A stretch of DNA of 64,000 nucleotides from Croceicoccus mobilis (GCF_001661965.1 NZ_LYWZ01000027.1:245067-309066); one strand, 5' to 3'; shown: positions 17,953-27,164, numbered from the stretch's first letter. Program-made: numbers and translations. Notes: a model not told the origin generated them from the letters alone.

Positions 17953-19068
17953 TCAAACACCTGCCGTCCGGACACCAAAAAGAAATATCGCGGCCAATGA
18001 GACTACCCCCAGCACGAGGAGTGACAGCACGACCGTGCCCGTGACCCGGCCACCGGCGCGCACAAGCTTGCGGACATCGACGCCAAGCCCCAGTCCGGCC
18101 ATCGATACGACCGTCAATCCCGTCGCCATGGATGCCAGCATGGGCAGGACCACTTCCGGGATCAGGCCAAGCGAACGGGCAATCGCCATTATGACGAAGC
18201 CGATGATGAACCAGGGCACCAGCCTCCCGAGAGGAGGGCGAGGACGCTCGCCGCCGGGGGAAAAGCCCGCGCGCGACTCATTTGCACGAAGCAGGTACGG
18301 TGCCATCATCGCAAGCATCACGCAGACCGGCCCCAGCATCAGCACCCGCACCAGCTTGACCAGAGTACCGATTTTGATTGCCGACATGCCCATCGGCGAT
18401 GCTGCAGCTATGACCTGCGGCACGGCATAGACGGTCAGTCCCGAAAACATGCCGAACTGAGTGGCGGTCAATCCCAGAGCATAGCCCAGCAAGGGAAGGC
18501 CGAGTACGACGATCACCCCGAGCACGGCGGTAAAGGCAATCGCGGCGGCGACATCGTCGGGATCCGCATCGATCACCGGCGCAACTGCGGCGATCGCGCT
18601 ATTACCGCATATCGCATTCCCGCAGGCGACGAGTATCGCCATGTGGAGAGGCAGTCCGAACAGTAGCCCGATCATGAAGCTCACGATGATGGCAACGGCG
18701 ACCACCACGATTATCGCGGCGATCATCATAGGCCCCACGGCGGCAATTGTCGCCGCGCTCAGCGACGCACCCAGAAGGACGACGGCGACCTCCAGAAGGA
18801 AATGCGCACAGAAATCCACGCCGGGCAGCCACGATGCAGGAGGGGCCCAGACCGATCGCAAGGCCGTGCCGGCCAAGATGGCGAGGACGAGCGGCTCGAT
18901 CCAGGCCTTGCCGAAAAGCTTTGCCTCCAGCCATGCAATCAGGAAGGCCGCTATGGAAACGAAGCCGCAAAGCAGGAGGCCCCGCCAGAGACGCTGCGGG
19001 TGATGCAGAGCACGCCGGGTCGCAAGGGCGAAGTCCGCATGCCGTGGGTTATCGGTAATGCTGGACAT
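17953..19068 (-). CDS. yeiH: YeiH/UPF0324-family putative sulfate exporter
   Basis: A polytopic membrane protein of 371 residues with about ten helices. Family signatures seen: ILAGTALRS, HFLLEVAVVLLGASLS, the conserved CGNAICGNSAIAAVAPVI (repeated CGxxxCGxSA) and the C-terminal GLGLGVDVRKL. YeiH proteins are often annotated as putative sulfate exporters; direct evidence for the substrate is limited. ATG at 19068 was chosen for the family N-terminus. It is divergent from a LysR gene at 19179, the standard YeiH-LysR arrangement. Confidence 0.9.
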   Translation of the reverse strand: MSSITDNPRHADFALATRRALHHPQRLWRGLLLCGFVSIAAFLIAWLEAKLFGKAWIEPLVLAILAGTALRSVWAPPASWLPGVDFCAHFLLEVAVVLLGASLSAATIAAVGPMMIAAIIVVVAVAIIVSFMIGLLFGLPLHMAILVACGNAICGNSAIAAVAPVIDADPDDVAAAIAFTAVLGVIVVLGLPLLGYALGLTATQFGMFSGLTVYAVPQVIAAASPMGMSAIKIGTLVKLVRVLMLGPVCVMLAMMAPYLLRANESRAGFSPGGERPRPPLGRLVPWFIIGFVIMAIARSLGLIPEVVLPMLASMATGLTVVSMAGLGLGVDVRKLVRAGGRVTGTVVLSLLVLGVVSLAAIFLFGVRTAGV

Positions 19069-19178
19069 GCCGGGCCTTTGGATAGTGGAATGATGGTGAG
19101 CATCTAAGAATTGCCAATGATCGCTTCCAACGAACATTACTTGTCATACCATTCGGAAAATCTTATCAGTTGGATGGC

Positions 19179-20048
19179 ATGACCCTCGAACAGCTCCGCA
19201 TTTTCATCGCCGTGGCAGAGCGCGAGCACGTCACCCGTGCCGCCAAGGCCCTCAATCTCACCCAGTCCGCAGTCAGCGCGACAATCTCCGCGCTGGAAGA
19301 TCGGCACGGGGTTCACCTGTTCGATCGCATCGGCAGGGGTATCGCCCTGAACGAGGTCGGCCGCGCTTTCCTTGACGAAGCACGCTCTGTGCTCACGCGT
19401 GCCGAGCAGGCAAGGCGTATGCTGGACGATTTCGGCGGGCTGAAGCGCGGCCTTCTCTCCATCGTCGCCAGTCAGACCATCGCAGGCTATTGGCTGCCGC
19501 CAATCATCGCCCGTTTCCGGGCACGCTTTCCGGGAATCACGGTCGAACTATCGATTGGCAACAGCCGCGAGGCTGCGGCGAAAGTGCGCGACGGAGTGGC
19601 CGAACTCGGCTTCATCGAGGGGCTGATCGAGGATCCGGCAGTCGCGCGCTGGCAAGTGGATGAAGACCAGCTTGCCCTGATCGGCACGGATCTGCCCGAA
19701 AGGCTCGACGACGAAACCCTGCCAAAGCTGCCCTGGCTGGTCAGAGAGCAAGGTTCGGGCACGCGCGCCGCCTTTGCTGCAGCGATGGAGGCGCGCGGCC
19801 TCGACATCGATGCTTTCGACCTACGCCTGACGCTGCCTTCGAACGAGGCGCTTTTGACCGCGGCTGCCGCAGGCGCCGGTGTCACGGTGCTCTCGCTGCT
19901 CGTCGCAGGCAGGCTGATTGCCACTGGGGCAGTGCAAGCGGCCCCCTTTGCATTGCCCCCGCGCCCGTTCTATGCGCTCAGACACAAGGAACGCTACCAA
20001 TCACAAGCCGCGCAGGCTTTTGTCGAAATGGTCGGATCGACAAGATGA
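19179..20048 (+). CDS. LysR-type transcriptional regulator of yeiH
   Basis: A 289-residue LysR regulator. It begins MTLEQLRIFIAVAEREHVTRAAKALNLTQ (winged HTH, residues 1-60), then a linker helix and a periplasmic-binding-like co-inducer domain (LLSIVASQTIAGYWLPPI... to PRPFYALRHKERY). It is CysB/CbbR-like in length. The shared 110-bp intergenic region with yeiH has the geometry for LysR control of the divergent exporter gene, probably in response to a sulfur anion (inference). A TTG at 19170 would add three residues. Confidence 0.92.
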   Translation: MTLEQLRIFIAVAEREHVTRAAKALNLTQSAVSATISALEDRHGVHLFDRIGRGIALNEVGRAFLDEARSVLTRAEQARRMLDDFGGLKRGLLSIVASQTIAGYWLPPIIARFRARFPGITVELSIGNSREAAAKVRDGVAELGFIEGLIEDPAVARWQVDEDQLALIGTDLPERLDDETLPKLPWLVREQGSGTRAAFAAAMEARGLDIDAFDLRLTLPSNEALLTAAAAGAGVTVLSLLVAGRLIATGAVQAAPFALPPRPFYALRHKERYQSQAAQAFVEMVGSTR

Positions 20049-20154
20049 GCGTTTGGGGACGAGATTCTCCACCCTTCGTATCGCCGGGAGGGCGCTGGAC
20101 TCTCAAGGCAAATGATAGCGCCATTTGCAAGGATGATTGCATCGATCCGGCGCT

Positions 20155-20380
20155 CTAACCGAAATGAGGCAGCTCCAGCAGAAAACCAATTGATGGTCTG
20201 CCGAACTCACTCAGCGCAGTTTGAAGCAGCGCTATCTGCCGTGGGCCAATCCATGATCTGCTGGCTCTCGTCACTGGCGTGATCGAGGCTATCGCCGATC
20301 GCGAGTACGCCCGGGATTGCCCGCAGCTCTTTAACGATGAAGTCAGCGCCGGAACCGGCAAAGAACGATGGGGTCAATCA
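20155..20380 (-). pseudogene. Frameshifted remnant of an unidentified gene
   Basis: On the minus strand one frame reads AGSGADFIVKELRAIPGVLA followed by IGDSLDHASDESQQIMDW; a second frame continues plausibly as ALLQTALSEFGRPSIGFLLE. Together they look like the C-terminal end of one protein broken by a frameshift. The original gene is not recognised. It adjoins the helicase remnant, so this stretch appears to be decaying foreign DNA. Confidence 0.35.
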
Positions 20381-21087
20381 CCCACTGTTGCTTTAGCCCG
20401 TAACGTAACGGGCATTGAGCATCAGCGTAGGTCGAATGACCTAAGCAGCCAATAATGCGAGGATATTCATATTCAGAAATCGCGTAGGGAACGGCCCGCT
20501 CGCCCTTGGCTTGGGAAGCTGCCGCATCCTCCTTCGCGGCTTCGATGCTGGCGACGGGACGATCGGTCTCCCGGGTGGGCCTCTGGAACCAGTCGGTGCT
20601 CCAGACCCGCAGGATCGTCCCTCCATGGCTTTCAAGGACCGACTGGCGCAGGCGGTCGCGGTCGCGGTCGCGTGCGGAACGCGCCTCGTGGTAGGAGGCA
20701 CCGTCGCATTCGACTCCGACGAGGTAGCGCCCGGGATGGCTCTCGTCCGCCACCGCGAGATCGATGTAGAACCCGGCAAGTCCGACCTGGCGATGGACCT
20801 GGTGGCCGCGCTGCTGCAGGGCCTTGGCGACCTGCTCCTCGAACACGCTGTCGTGGTCGCGTCCGGTGCTCTCTGCCATCGTCATGCGTCCGGTGCGGGC
20901 GAAGTGCATGAAGAGGCGGAAGGCGAACACGCCCTTTCGCGTCTGTGCGAAGTCGGGATCGATGTCCTCGTCGGTCATCGACGCGAAGACCTCGCAGCGC
21001 TGCTTGGCGCGGCTGATGAGGACGTTGAGGCGGCGCTCGGCCCCGTCGGTGCCGAGCGGGCCGAAGCGCATCGGGACGCGGCCTCCG
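20343..21087 (-). pseudogene. C-terminal remnant of a DUF4011/DUF3320-type helicase with nuclease tail
   Basis: The frame encodes only the last part of a large superfamily-1-like helicase: motif VI region MRFGPLGTDGAERRLNVLISRAKQR, then the Vsr/PD-(D/E)XK-like nuclease tail (FEEQVAKALQQRGHQVHRQVGLAGFYIDLAV, VGVECDGASYHEARSARDRDR, ILRVWSTDWFQRP). The Asp, Glu and Lys-like positions of the nuclease core are visible. Everything upstream of motif VI is missing, and the homology stops exactly at an 8-bp tandem repeat (21088-21151). Such helicases are common in restriction or defence islands. Regarded as non-functional. Confidence 0.75.
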
Positions 21088-21151
21088 GGGACCGTGGGAC
21101 CGTGGGACCGTGGGACCGTGGGACCGTGGGACCGTGGGACCGTGGGACCGT
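21088..21151. repeat. 8-bp tandem repeat, eight copies
   Basis: Eight perfect consecutive copies of GGGACCGT with no spacers. The unit is not a multiple of three, so each copy gained or lost shifts the reading frame of the minus-strand reading across it (which reads RSHGPTVP every three units). It lies exactly at the broken end of the helicase remnant. Confidence 0.95.
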
Positions 21152-21371
21152 ATGCATAGCGGCTCCACTGCGCTGGCAAGGGAACTCTCCGCCTCGCCGC
21201 TGCGCCCACCCCCGAAAAATTAATTTTCGACCCGTGGCATCCAATTGGAAGATCGCAACGTAACTGCCCATGCCCGTCGCAGGCGGTGCACCGTGCAAGG
21301 ACGCGAAAAGGGGCGCTATCTTCGTTCCTTGTCACTTTGCACGGTTTGAAACGCAGACTGGGGAGTATGCC

Positions 21372-22037
21372 GTGCAAAAATGGAAAACCCTATCGATCGC
21401 AGGAGCGGGACTGGCGCTTGCGGGCGGTGCCACGCTTTTGGCGCCGGGCTTGGGCGGGATGGCCGCAGACCATCTCGATCCGCCTGCGCGCACCGATCCA
21501 TCGATGGATTCTACACCTGACCGGGCCGCAGATATTGCGGACCTCTTCGCATGGCATACGGACACGTCTGTTGTTCTTGCGCTGACGTTTGCGGGGCCGC
21601 AATCGACGGACAATCCCGGAACCTATGACCGCGATGTGATCTACACGATCAACCTTTCGAATGCGGCTCCTCGTACCAGCGCCGATATGCCGATCCATGT
21701 ACGGTTCGGCCCCGGCACGACCGAGGGTTCCCAAGGCGTGTCCATCGAAGGATTGCCTGGCGTCACGGGTCCGCTGACAGGCGCTGTCGAGACCAATCTC
21801 ATGCAGGGTGGCGTGAAGGCCCGCGCCGGCCTTTTTGACGATCCGTTCTTTTTCGACCTGCAAGGTTTCAAGGACACGGCCGCAACGGGCACGCTCAGTT
21901 TCGACAGCACCCGTGACTTCTTCGCCGGCCAGAACCTGACCGGCGTGGTGATCGAGATACCCAAGGATCGCATCGCCAATGGCGACAACCCGGTGGACGT
22001 ATGGGCCACCACCGCCCGTTTCGGAGGACAGCTGTGA
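21372..22037 (+). CDS. DUF4331 family exported protein, first copy
   Basis: A 221-residue exported protein starting at GTG 21372 after GGGGAG. The signal/anchor segment (LSIAGAGLALAGGATLLAPG) is followed by the DUF4331 opening AADHLDPPARTDPSMDSTPDRAADIADLFAW (family pattern SSHREAP...D..AD..D.YAF) and the closing VVIEIPKDRI...VDVWATT. Shorter than full-length DUF4331 proteins, so it may represent one half. It is translationally coupled to the second copy (TGATG). The function is unknown; this family recurs beside TPR, HupE and ECF sigma genes. Confidence 0.85.
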   Translation: MQKWKTLSIAGAGLALAGGATLLAPGLGGMAADHLDPPARTDPSMDSTPDRAADIADLFAWHTDTSVVLALTFAGPQSTDNPGTYDRDVIYTINLSNAAPRTSADMPIHVRFGPGTTEGSQGVSIEGLPGVTGPLTGAVETNLMQGGVKARAGLFDDPFFFDLQGFKDTAATGTLSFDSTRDFFAGQNLTGVVIEIPKDRIANGDNPVDVWATTARFGGQL

Positions 22038-22756
22038 TGAACCGGACCACGAAAACCCGCGCGATCGCGCGCCTTGCTCCGGTCGCACTGGCGACCATGC
22101 TGCTTACCTCATGCGGCGGTGACGACAATGGCAAGATGGATGACCCCATCACCATGACACCATCGCCGACGCCTGCCCCCACACCGACGCCGACACCGAC
22201 GCCGACCACCTATGACGTTACGGCATGCCTGACACAGGAAGTCGCTCCGGGCGTTTCAGTGGCCGACCTGGTCGTGCCCGATACGCTTACGCTCAACCTT
22301 TCGGCGCCATCCGGCTTTCCCAATGGACGCATGCTGCCCGATCCGGTTATCGATGTAACGCTGGCGGTTATCTTCCTCGATCTCCAGACGCATGGTGCGA
22401 ACACTCTGGCCGGACTGCCGCTGAATCCGCCGGGCAATGACGTGCAGTTTCAGCCGGGCTTTCCCTATCTTGCCGCCGCGCAGGGCACCCCGCCTTTGCC
22501 AGTAATGGGCAGCGGCTTTGATTTCCGCAGCGACGATCCCGCCGATTACACGCGGGTAGACCGCATGGGCATGCCTGCCGTTTCGACAGCGCTGATCGGT
22601 TCGGACTTGAAGAACGCCTATAACGATGCCGATCCCACGGACGATGCCAATGGCGACTTCGTGCCCGAAATTTCGGACCAGCTGGCAGGGCTTACCAATG
22701 CGCTTGCCGACGATCTGGTCGCGGCAGGCCTCACCCCGTGCGCAGAGGAAGCGTAA
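22037..22756 (+). CDS. DUF4331-related lipoprotein, second copy
   Basis: A 239-residue lipoprotein (lipobox LLTSCGG) with a Pro-Thr linker (SPTPAPTPTPTPTPTT) and a mature domain matching the end of DUF4331 proteins: LVVPDTLTLNLSAPSGFPNG, RMLPDPVIDVTLAVIFLDL, NDVQFQPGFPYLA. The ATG overlaps the previous stop and follows GGAGGA. The family's single long protein thus appears split into an exported first part and an anchored second part, probably acting together at the envelope. Confidence 0.8.
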   Translation: MNRTTKTRAIARLAPVALATMLLTSCGGDDNGKMDDPITMTPSPTPAPTPTPTPTPTTYDVTACLTQEVAPGVSVADLVVPDTLTLNLSAPSGFPNGRMLPDPVIDVTLAVIFLDLQTHGANTLAGLPLNPPGNDVQFQPGFPYLAAAQGTPPLPVMGSGFDFRSDDPADYTRVDRMGMPAVSTALIGSDLKNAYNDADPTDDANGDFVPEISDQLAGLTNALADDLVAAGLTPCAEEA

Positions 22757-22761
22757 CGGGG

Positions 22762-24213
22762 ATGGCCGGCGTGGTCCCAACCCCGACAGGATCCGCGCCG
22801 GAAGCGGCTGTTTCCCGCACCGCCGCGCACACTCGGGACGAGCGGTTCAGGGCTTTTCTCCCTTCCAGACCCTGGCAATGGCTGCTCGTCCCGTTTTGTG
22901 CAGTTATGGCGCTGGCCGTGGCGGAACATGCCGCTGTTTCCATGCAGCAGAGCGGGCCATCCCGGGTGACCAGGCCCGATGCTGCACGCTTCGCGGTGGC
23001 CGAAAACCTCGTAGACGCGGATTTTCAGGGGGCGCTTCACAGAGCGGACAGCGATCTTTCCTGGGCCAGAAACCGCGTCCGCAATGCGCCGGGGCAGTGG
23101 CTGAAGCAGGAATCCCTTGCCACGGCGCAGATGCAGCGATTTTCGCTGACCCATGATTACGCCGCATTGGCCGAGGCTGGAAAGCTGTTGGACGATGCCC
23201 ACGCCAATGCCCCTGCCGGATCAGGGCCATGGCTTCGGCAAGCGTCGTTTGCGATGATGACCCACGATCTTTCCCTGGCCGAGGCTGCCCTAGACGGTGC
23301 CGGGGCCATGGCTGTGCCACCCCCCGCATCGGACCGTGCGGAGATGACCGCCATGCGCGGCGACATCGCCCTTTATCGTGGCGACATGGCGACCGCGTCG
23401 GCCCGCTATACCGAAGCCGCGCGCACCGATCCCACCCGCAGCTTCGCGTTTCGCGGGGCGATGCTGTCCCGCGCACGCGGCGACTTCGATAGCGCCATCG
23501 CGCTCTTCGCCCGAGCCGCTCGCGAAAGCGCCAGCAGCAGAGAGGCCCGCGCCCGCATCGCCCTGCAGATCGGCGTTAGCGAGAACGCGCGGGGACACGG
23601 CGAAAGCGCGCAGGAATGGTATGACGCGGCCGAAACTCTGTTTCCCGGCAGCCCCATAACGATGGCACATCGCGCCGAAGCACTGGCGCTGGCCGGAGAC
23701 ATGGCAGCCGGCATGGCGCTGATGGAACAGGTCGCGCAAGATCACGGCTGGCCCGAGGCGATGGATGCACTGGCCATGATGCATCGCTTCAGCGGAGATC
23801 GGGCGCAAAGCCTGCAATGGGCGGACAGGGCCGCGGCCATCTGGGGCCAGCGTTTGCGACAAGCGCCTCTTGCTGCGCAGGCTCATGCGGCAGAACATGA
23901 GCTGGCTTTCGGCGATCCTGCGCGCGCGCTGGCACTGGCACGCGCAAATCTTGCCGTGCGGCAAGACGGCGCATCGCGCCTTCTGATGGCCAATGCGCTG
24001 ATTGCAAATGGCCGCTACGCGCACGCCAGGCGCGAATTGCAGCTTGCGGTCGATGCGGGCTGGCGCAGTGCCCCGATTTACGCCGCAATGTCGCAGGCCG
24101 CCGCCCTGGCGGGAGACAAGGATGGTGCAGCCAACGCCCGCGAACGCGCACTGGCCATAAATCCGGCAATCTTCAATCCCGAAACGGCGCTGGCGTGGTT
24201 CTCCCATGGCTAA
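22762..24213 (+). CDS. TPR-repeat membrane-anchored protein
   Basis: A 483-residue protein with one N-terminal transmembrane helix (WQWLLVPFCAVMALAVAEHAA) and a large periplasmic domain built of about ten tetratricopeptide-like repeats (A-rich helices such as GDIALYRGDMATASARYTEA and ANALIANGRYAHARRELQLA). It is a scaffold of unknown partner. Start 22762 (ATG) or 22738 (GTG, overlapping the previous gene). It overlaps the HupE gene by 8 bp, so it belongs to the DUF4331 operon. Confidence 0.85.
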   Translation: MAGVVPTPTGSAPEAAVSRTAAHTRDERFRAFLPSRPWQWLLVPFCAVMALAVAEHAAVSMQQSGPSRVTRPDAARFAVAENLVDADFQGALHRADSDLSWARNRVRNAPGQWLKQESLATAQMQRFSLTHDYAALAEAGKLLDDAHANAPAGSGPWLRQASFAMMTHDLSLAEAALDGAGAMAVPPPASDRAEMTAMRGDIALYRGDMATASARYTEAARTDPTRSFAFRGAMLSRARGDFDSAIALFARAARESASSREARARIALQIGVSENARGHGESAQEWYDAAETLFPGSPITMAHRAEALALAGDMAAGMALMEQVAQDHGWPEAMDALAMMHRFSGDRAQSLQWADRAAAIWGQRLRQAPLAAQAHAAEHELAFGDPARALALARANLAVRQDGASRLLMANALIANGRYAHARRELQLAVDAGWRSAPIYAAMSQAAALAGDKDGAANARERALAINPAIFNPETALAWFSHG

Positions 24214-25327
24214 GGCTTGCCGGTCATTATCGATCATGACCTTCGCGGTTCTGGCGATGCTGAGCTGGTCGGAGTCCGCATTCGCCCACCTTACGCCCAA
24301 TAGCGAAGTCACTCTGCATCTTTCCGGCGATCGGGTAGAGGCGCAGATCATCGTACCCGCTGCCGAATATGCCTACGCCTCGAGCCACAGGGCCGGCAAT
24401 GGCGAAACCGATCTGGCCGATGCCCGAAAGTATCTCGCACGGCGGATTACGCTGACCACTGCGGATGGTGCCACGCTGCCAATGCGGATCGATCAGCTCC
24501 GCTTTGCGCAGGTTGCGGGACCGCTCGACCTGTTGGCTACAGCGTACTTCCCGCTTCCCGCTGGCAAGAGCGCGGGGCCATTTTCCCTGCGCTGGTCGGT
24601 CGTGGTCGACAGCGTGCCCGATCACTTCGCATTGATCAGCCTGGCTGACGGGGGCGAAAGTCGCGTCATTGGCGCGGTTCGGCAAACGGATCAGAATATT
24701 ACTTTCACGCCCGACCCGTCGATGTTCACATCGTTCGTGCGCGCGGCGTGGCTGGGCGCGATCCATGTAGCGACAGGGTTCGACCATTTGCTGTTCCTGA
24801 TGGCCTTGCTGCTTGCGGCCCCGTTGGCGGCAAGGGACAAGCGATGGTCAAGAGTGCGGGGCCTTCGCGAAAGCCTGTACCACATGGGCGGAATCGTCAC
24901 TGGCTTTACCGTCGGCCATTCGGTCACGCTGGTGGCGGCGGGTCTTGGCAACTGGCACCTGCAAACTGGCCCGGTAGAGGCGCTGATCGCCTTGTCGGTG
25001 GTGGTCACGGCCTGCCACGCGATCCGCCCCATCTTTCCCGGCCGCGAAGCTTGGGTGGCGACAGGCTTTGGCCTTGTCCACGGCCTTGCCTTTGCGACGC
25101 TGGTGGCGGAGGCGGATACGAATATCGCGCATAATTTGCCGACCTTGGTGGGGTTCAACATTGGCATTGAATTGCTCCAGCTGGCGGTTCTGGCCTGCGT
25201 GGTGCCTCCGCTGCTGTGGCTGGCGCGCCGGGCCCAATTCGCGCCGATGCGCGTGGCGGGCGGAGCGATCGTCGCCTTGTGCGGATGCTGGTGGTTGTAT
25301 CAGCGCCTGCCAGCCGTCATCGCCTGA
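24206..25327 (+). CDS. HupE/UreJ-family membrane protein
   Basis: A 373-residue protein with a signal peptide (to AFAH), a periplasmic beta-rich domain of about 160 residues and a C-terminal HupE/UreJ membrane domain with six or seven helices. The family motif GAIHVATGFDHLLFLMALLLA carries the His/Asp pair seen in metal-permease-like members; later HSVTLVAAG and GFGLVHGLAFATLV with further His residues follow. Related proteins are linked to nickel or cobalt. No hydrogenase or urease genes are nearby, so the metal is unclear. Confidence 0.85.
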   Translation: MAKACRSLSIMTFAVLAMLSWSESAFAHLTPNSEVTLHLSGDRVEAQIIVPAAEYAYASSHRAGNGETDLADARKYLARRITLTTADGATLPMRIDQLRFAQVAGPLDLLATAYFPLPAGKSAGPFSLRWSVVVDSVPDHFALISLADGGESRVIGAVRQTDQNITFTPDPSMFTSFVRAAWLGAIHVATGFDHLLFLMALLLAAPLAARDKRWSRVRGLRESLYHMGGIVTGFTVGHSVTLVAAGLGNWHLQTGPVEALIALSVVVTACHAIRPIFPGREAWVATGFGLVHGLAFATLVAEADTNIAHNLPTLVGFNIGIELLQLAVLACVVPPLLWLARRAQFAPMRVAGGAIVALCGCWWLYQRLPAVIA

Positions 25328-25378
25328 CTGCGATACTGGTTTACTTTACGCTCACGTTTTTTCGCGTAGGTTCGACGG

Positions 25379-25978
25379 ATGGAGAGTGCATTCAGCGCCA
25401 AGAATAACCCGGGGGCGGAAGAGAGGCGCAAGATGCTGATCGCCGCCATCGAGCAGGTTGCGCGCGGCAATAGCGCGGCGCTGAAGCAGGTTTACGACAT
25501 GACGTCGGCCAAGCTTTTCGGTGTCATCCTGCGCATCATGCACGACCGCGAACTAGCCGAGGACGTATTGCAGGACGTCTATCTCAAGGTCTGGAACAGG
25601 GCCGGACGCTTTGATGCGAACCGGGCCAGCCCCATCAGCTGGCTCTGCGTAATTGCACGCAATGCCGCGATCGATGGCGTCCGGCGCCAGCAGCGCAGCG
25701 ATTACCTGTCGGGGCACGCAGAAGCGGACGTGCTGGAAGAGATTGAGGACGATGCAGTTCCCGCCGACGAATTGCTGTGCAACGCCGAAGATAACGAACG
25801 CATGCGTCGCTGCATGGAAGCGTTGCAAGACGATCACCGCAAATCAATCCGAATGGCTTTTTTCGACGGCCTGTCCCATTCCGAACTTGCAGAACGCATT
25901 GGTGTCCCGCTGGGCACGATGAAGAGCTGGATCCGCCGGGGTCTGGCTAGTCTCAAGGGGTGTCTTGGCGGTGGCTGA
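25379..25978 (+). CDS. ECF sigma factor (SigK/RpoE-like)
   Basis: A 199-residue ECF sigma factor: region 2 (LKQVYDMTSAKLFGVILRIMHDRELAEDVLQDVYLKVW, with the core-binding helix and -10 recognition SWLCVIARNAAIDGVRR) and region 4 (LQDDHRKSIRMAFFDGLSHSELAERIGVPLGTMKSWIRRGL). The anti-sigma gene starts inside its last codons. The upstream region has TACGC...GCGTA arms around 25348 and 25369. It may direct transcription of the DUF4331-TPR-HupE genes just upstream. Confidence 0.93.
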   Translation: MESAFSAKNNPGAEERRKMLIAAIEQVARGNSAALKQVYDMTSAKLFGVILRIMHDRELAEDVLQDVYLKVWNRAGRFDANRASPISWLCVIARNAAIDGVRRQQRSDYLSGHAEADVLEEIEDDAVPADELLCNAEDNERMRRCMEALQDDHRKSIRMAFFDGLSHSELAERIGVPLGTMKSWIRRGLASLKGCLGGG

Positions 25979-26717
25979 CGATGTTCTGGAACCCGCAGAG
26001 GGCGTCCCCGACATGCAGGCTGGCGAGCTGGCGCTGGGCGTGCTGGAAGGCACGGAACTGGCAGAGGCCCGGCGGCGGCAGCTGTCAGATCCCGATTTCG
26101 CGCGCGAAGTGGAATGGTGGAACGCGCAGTTTGGCCTGATGGGCCAACAGGTAACCGGCGTAATGCCGCCTGCAGGGGTGTGGCGTGCGATCGAAAGCCG
26201 CATTGAGGGCATGGGCAACCATGCACCGACAGAGCTAGGCAGGCGCGCTCCTGCCGGATGGAGCATCGCGACAGCGCTGGCAGGCCTTGGTGCGGCTGCC
26301 GCGGCCATCGCGCTATACGTCAGCACGCCCACTGGCGTTCCGGTTCCCGCACCGGTGCCGACACCTGCGCAGCCTGCCAGAAACGTACTGATCGCCCAGC
26401 TTTCCGACGAGGCAAGCGGAATGAAGCTTGCCAGCGTGGTCGACCCTACAGCCGAACGGCTTTCGCTTTCGATCAGCGGATTGGCAGCTGCGCCCGGCAA
26501 GGCACCCGAACTTTGGGTCGTGCCAGAGGGCGGCGCACCGGTATCGCTTGGCCAAATTCCCGAGGATGGCCAGCTTACCCGTGAATTGAGCGGCGAGGAG
26601 ACCCGCCTGTTGGTCGCCGGGGCCCTGGTCGCCGTTACCTTCGAGGATGCCGATGGTACCCGTCACGAGGCGCCTACGCCGCCCATCGTGCTGGCCGGTC
26701 CGCTCGACCAGGTCTGA
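25971..26717 (+). CDS. Anti-sigma factor, RskA/anti-sigma-K type
   Basis: A 248-residue single-pass membrane protein: a cytoplasmic N-terminal sigma-binding helix bundle (AGELALGVLEGTELAEARRRQL..WWNAQFGLM), one transmembrane helix near residues 95-115 (IATALAGLGAAAAAIALYV), and the periplasmic RskA C-terminal domain (LSISGLAAAPGKAPELWVVPEGGAPVSLG). The GTG start at 25971 overlaps the sigma stop, so the pair is made together. It should hold the ECF sigma at the membrane until an envelope signal releases it. Confidence 0.9.
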   Translation: MADDVLEPAEGVPDMQAGELALGVLEGTELAEARRRQLSDPDFAREVEWWNAQFGLMGQQVTGVMPPAGVWRAIESRIEGMGNHAPTELGRRAPAGWSIATALAGLGAAAAAIALYVSTPTGVPVPAPVPTPAQPARNVLIAQLSDEASGMKLASVVDPTAERLSLSISGLAAAPGKAPELWVVPEGGAPVSLGQIPEDGQLTRELSGEETRLLVAGALVAVTFEDADGTRHEAPTPPIVLAGPLDQV

Positions 26718-26913
26718 CCCAGTAAGCCGCCTGCCAGCAGCGTAACCCACGGCAGAACTTCGCACTACAGGGGATGAATCGATCGTCTCCGCCTTGAGCA
26801 GCATTCCCAATATGCGCGTAAAGATAGGTGGCAAAAGATGAGGCGCGCCAGAAGAAGATATGCCTAGACTAAGGCTTGGCAACTCTAGCGCGCATCTTTG
26901 GATGATCTGGAAA

Positions 26914-26928
26914 AATGGTAGCGGAGGA
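26914..26928. repeat. Left direct repeat, tRNA 3'-end-like (att core)
   Basis: AATGGTAGCGGAGGA, identical to 27823-27837. The adjoining bases do not continue into a tRNA T-arm, so this is a tRNA-end scar rather than a gene. Confidence 0.8.
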
Positions 26929-26976
26929 ACTTAGTTTCTCGTTATAATTCCGTAAGTTAAGTCATATTCCACGAAC

Positions 26977-27028
26977 TGTGCCAACTGAAGGTGTGCCAAC
27001 AACTGACGATTTGGCACACTTTGGCACA
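26977..27028. promoter_or_regulatory. Cluster of four TGTGCCAA boxes (left)
   Basis: TGTGCCAA at 26977-26984 and 26992-26999, and its complement TTGGCACA at 27011-27018 and 27021-27028. A matching cluster lies at the other end of the element. Candidate integrase arm-binding sites, or operator sites of the gene between them. Confidence 0.7.
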
Positions 27029-27164
27029 ATCAAAAAAGCAGGCGACGTAACGACTTAGCTTCTAGGGCAAGCCGCCTACCCTATGCCATGTCTAAGATAC
27101 TTGTGACCCTTCCCCATTAGACTGACCCAAGTCACATCCAACATTTTGAATAGGACCCACCCGA

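Larger units (their letters stand above)
26718..27164. other. Non-coding junction: island end and att-like region
   Basis: No gene is visible in this 447-bp stretch. It holds the first tRNA-end-like repeat (26914-26928) and the left cluster of TGTGCCAA boxes (26977-27028). From about 26930 the base composition becomes clearly more AT-rich than the operon to the left. Confidence 0.7.

Noticed and set aside
19249..19255. Further ECF -35 boxes at 19249-19255, 26203-26209 and 60430-60436
   Set aside because: All are inside coding regions and no NRCGTA lies 14 bases away in the right direction.
21088..21151. CRISPR array
   Set aside because: The units are 8 bp with no spacers; this is a simple tandem repeat.
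25338..25378. Shared promoter between the DUF4331 gene and the ECF sigma gene at 25379
   Set aside because: Both upstream regions contain ACTTT(G/A)C and CGC, but the spacing differs (11 and 13 bases), so the match is not convincing.
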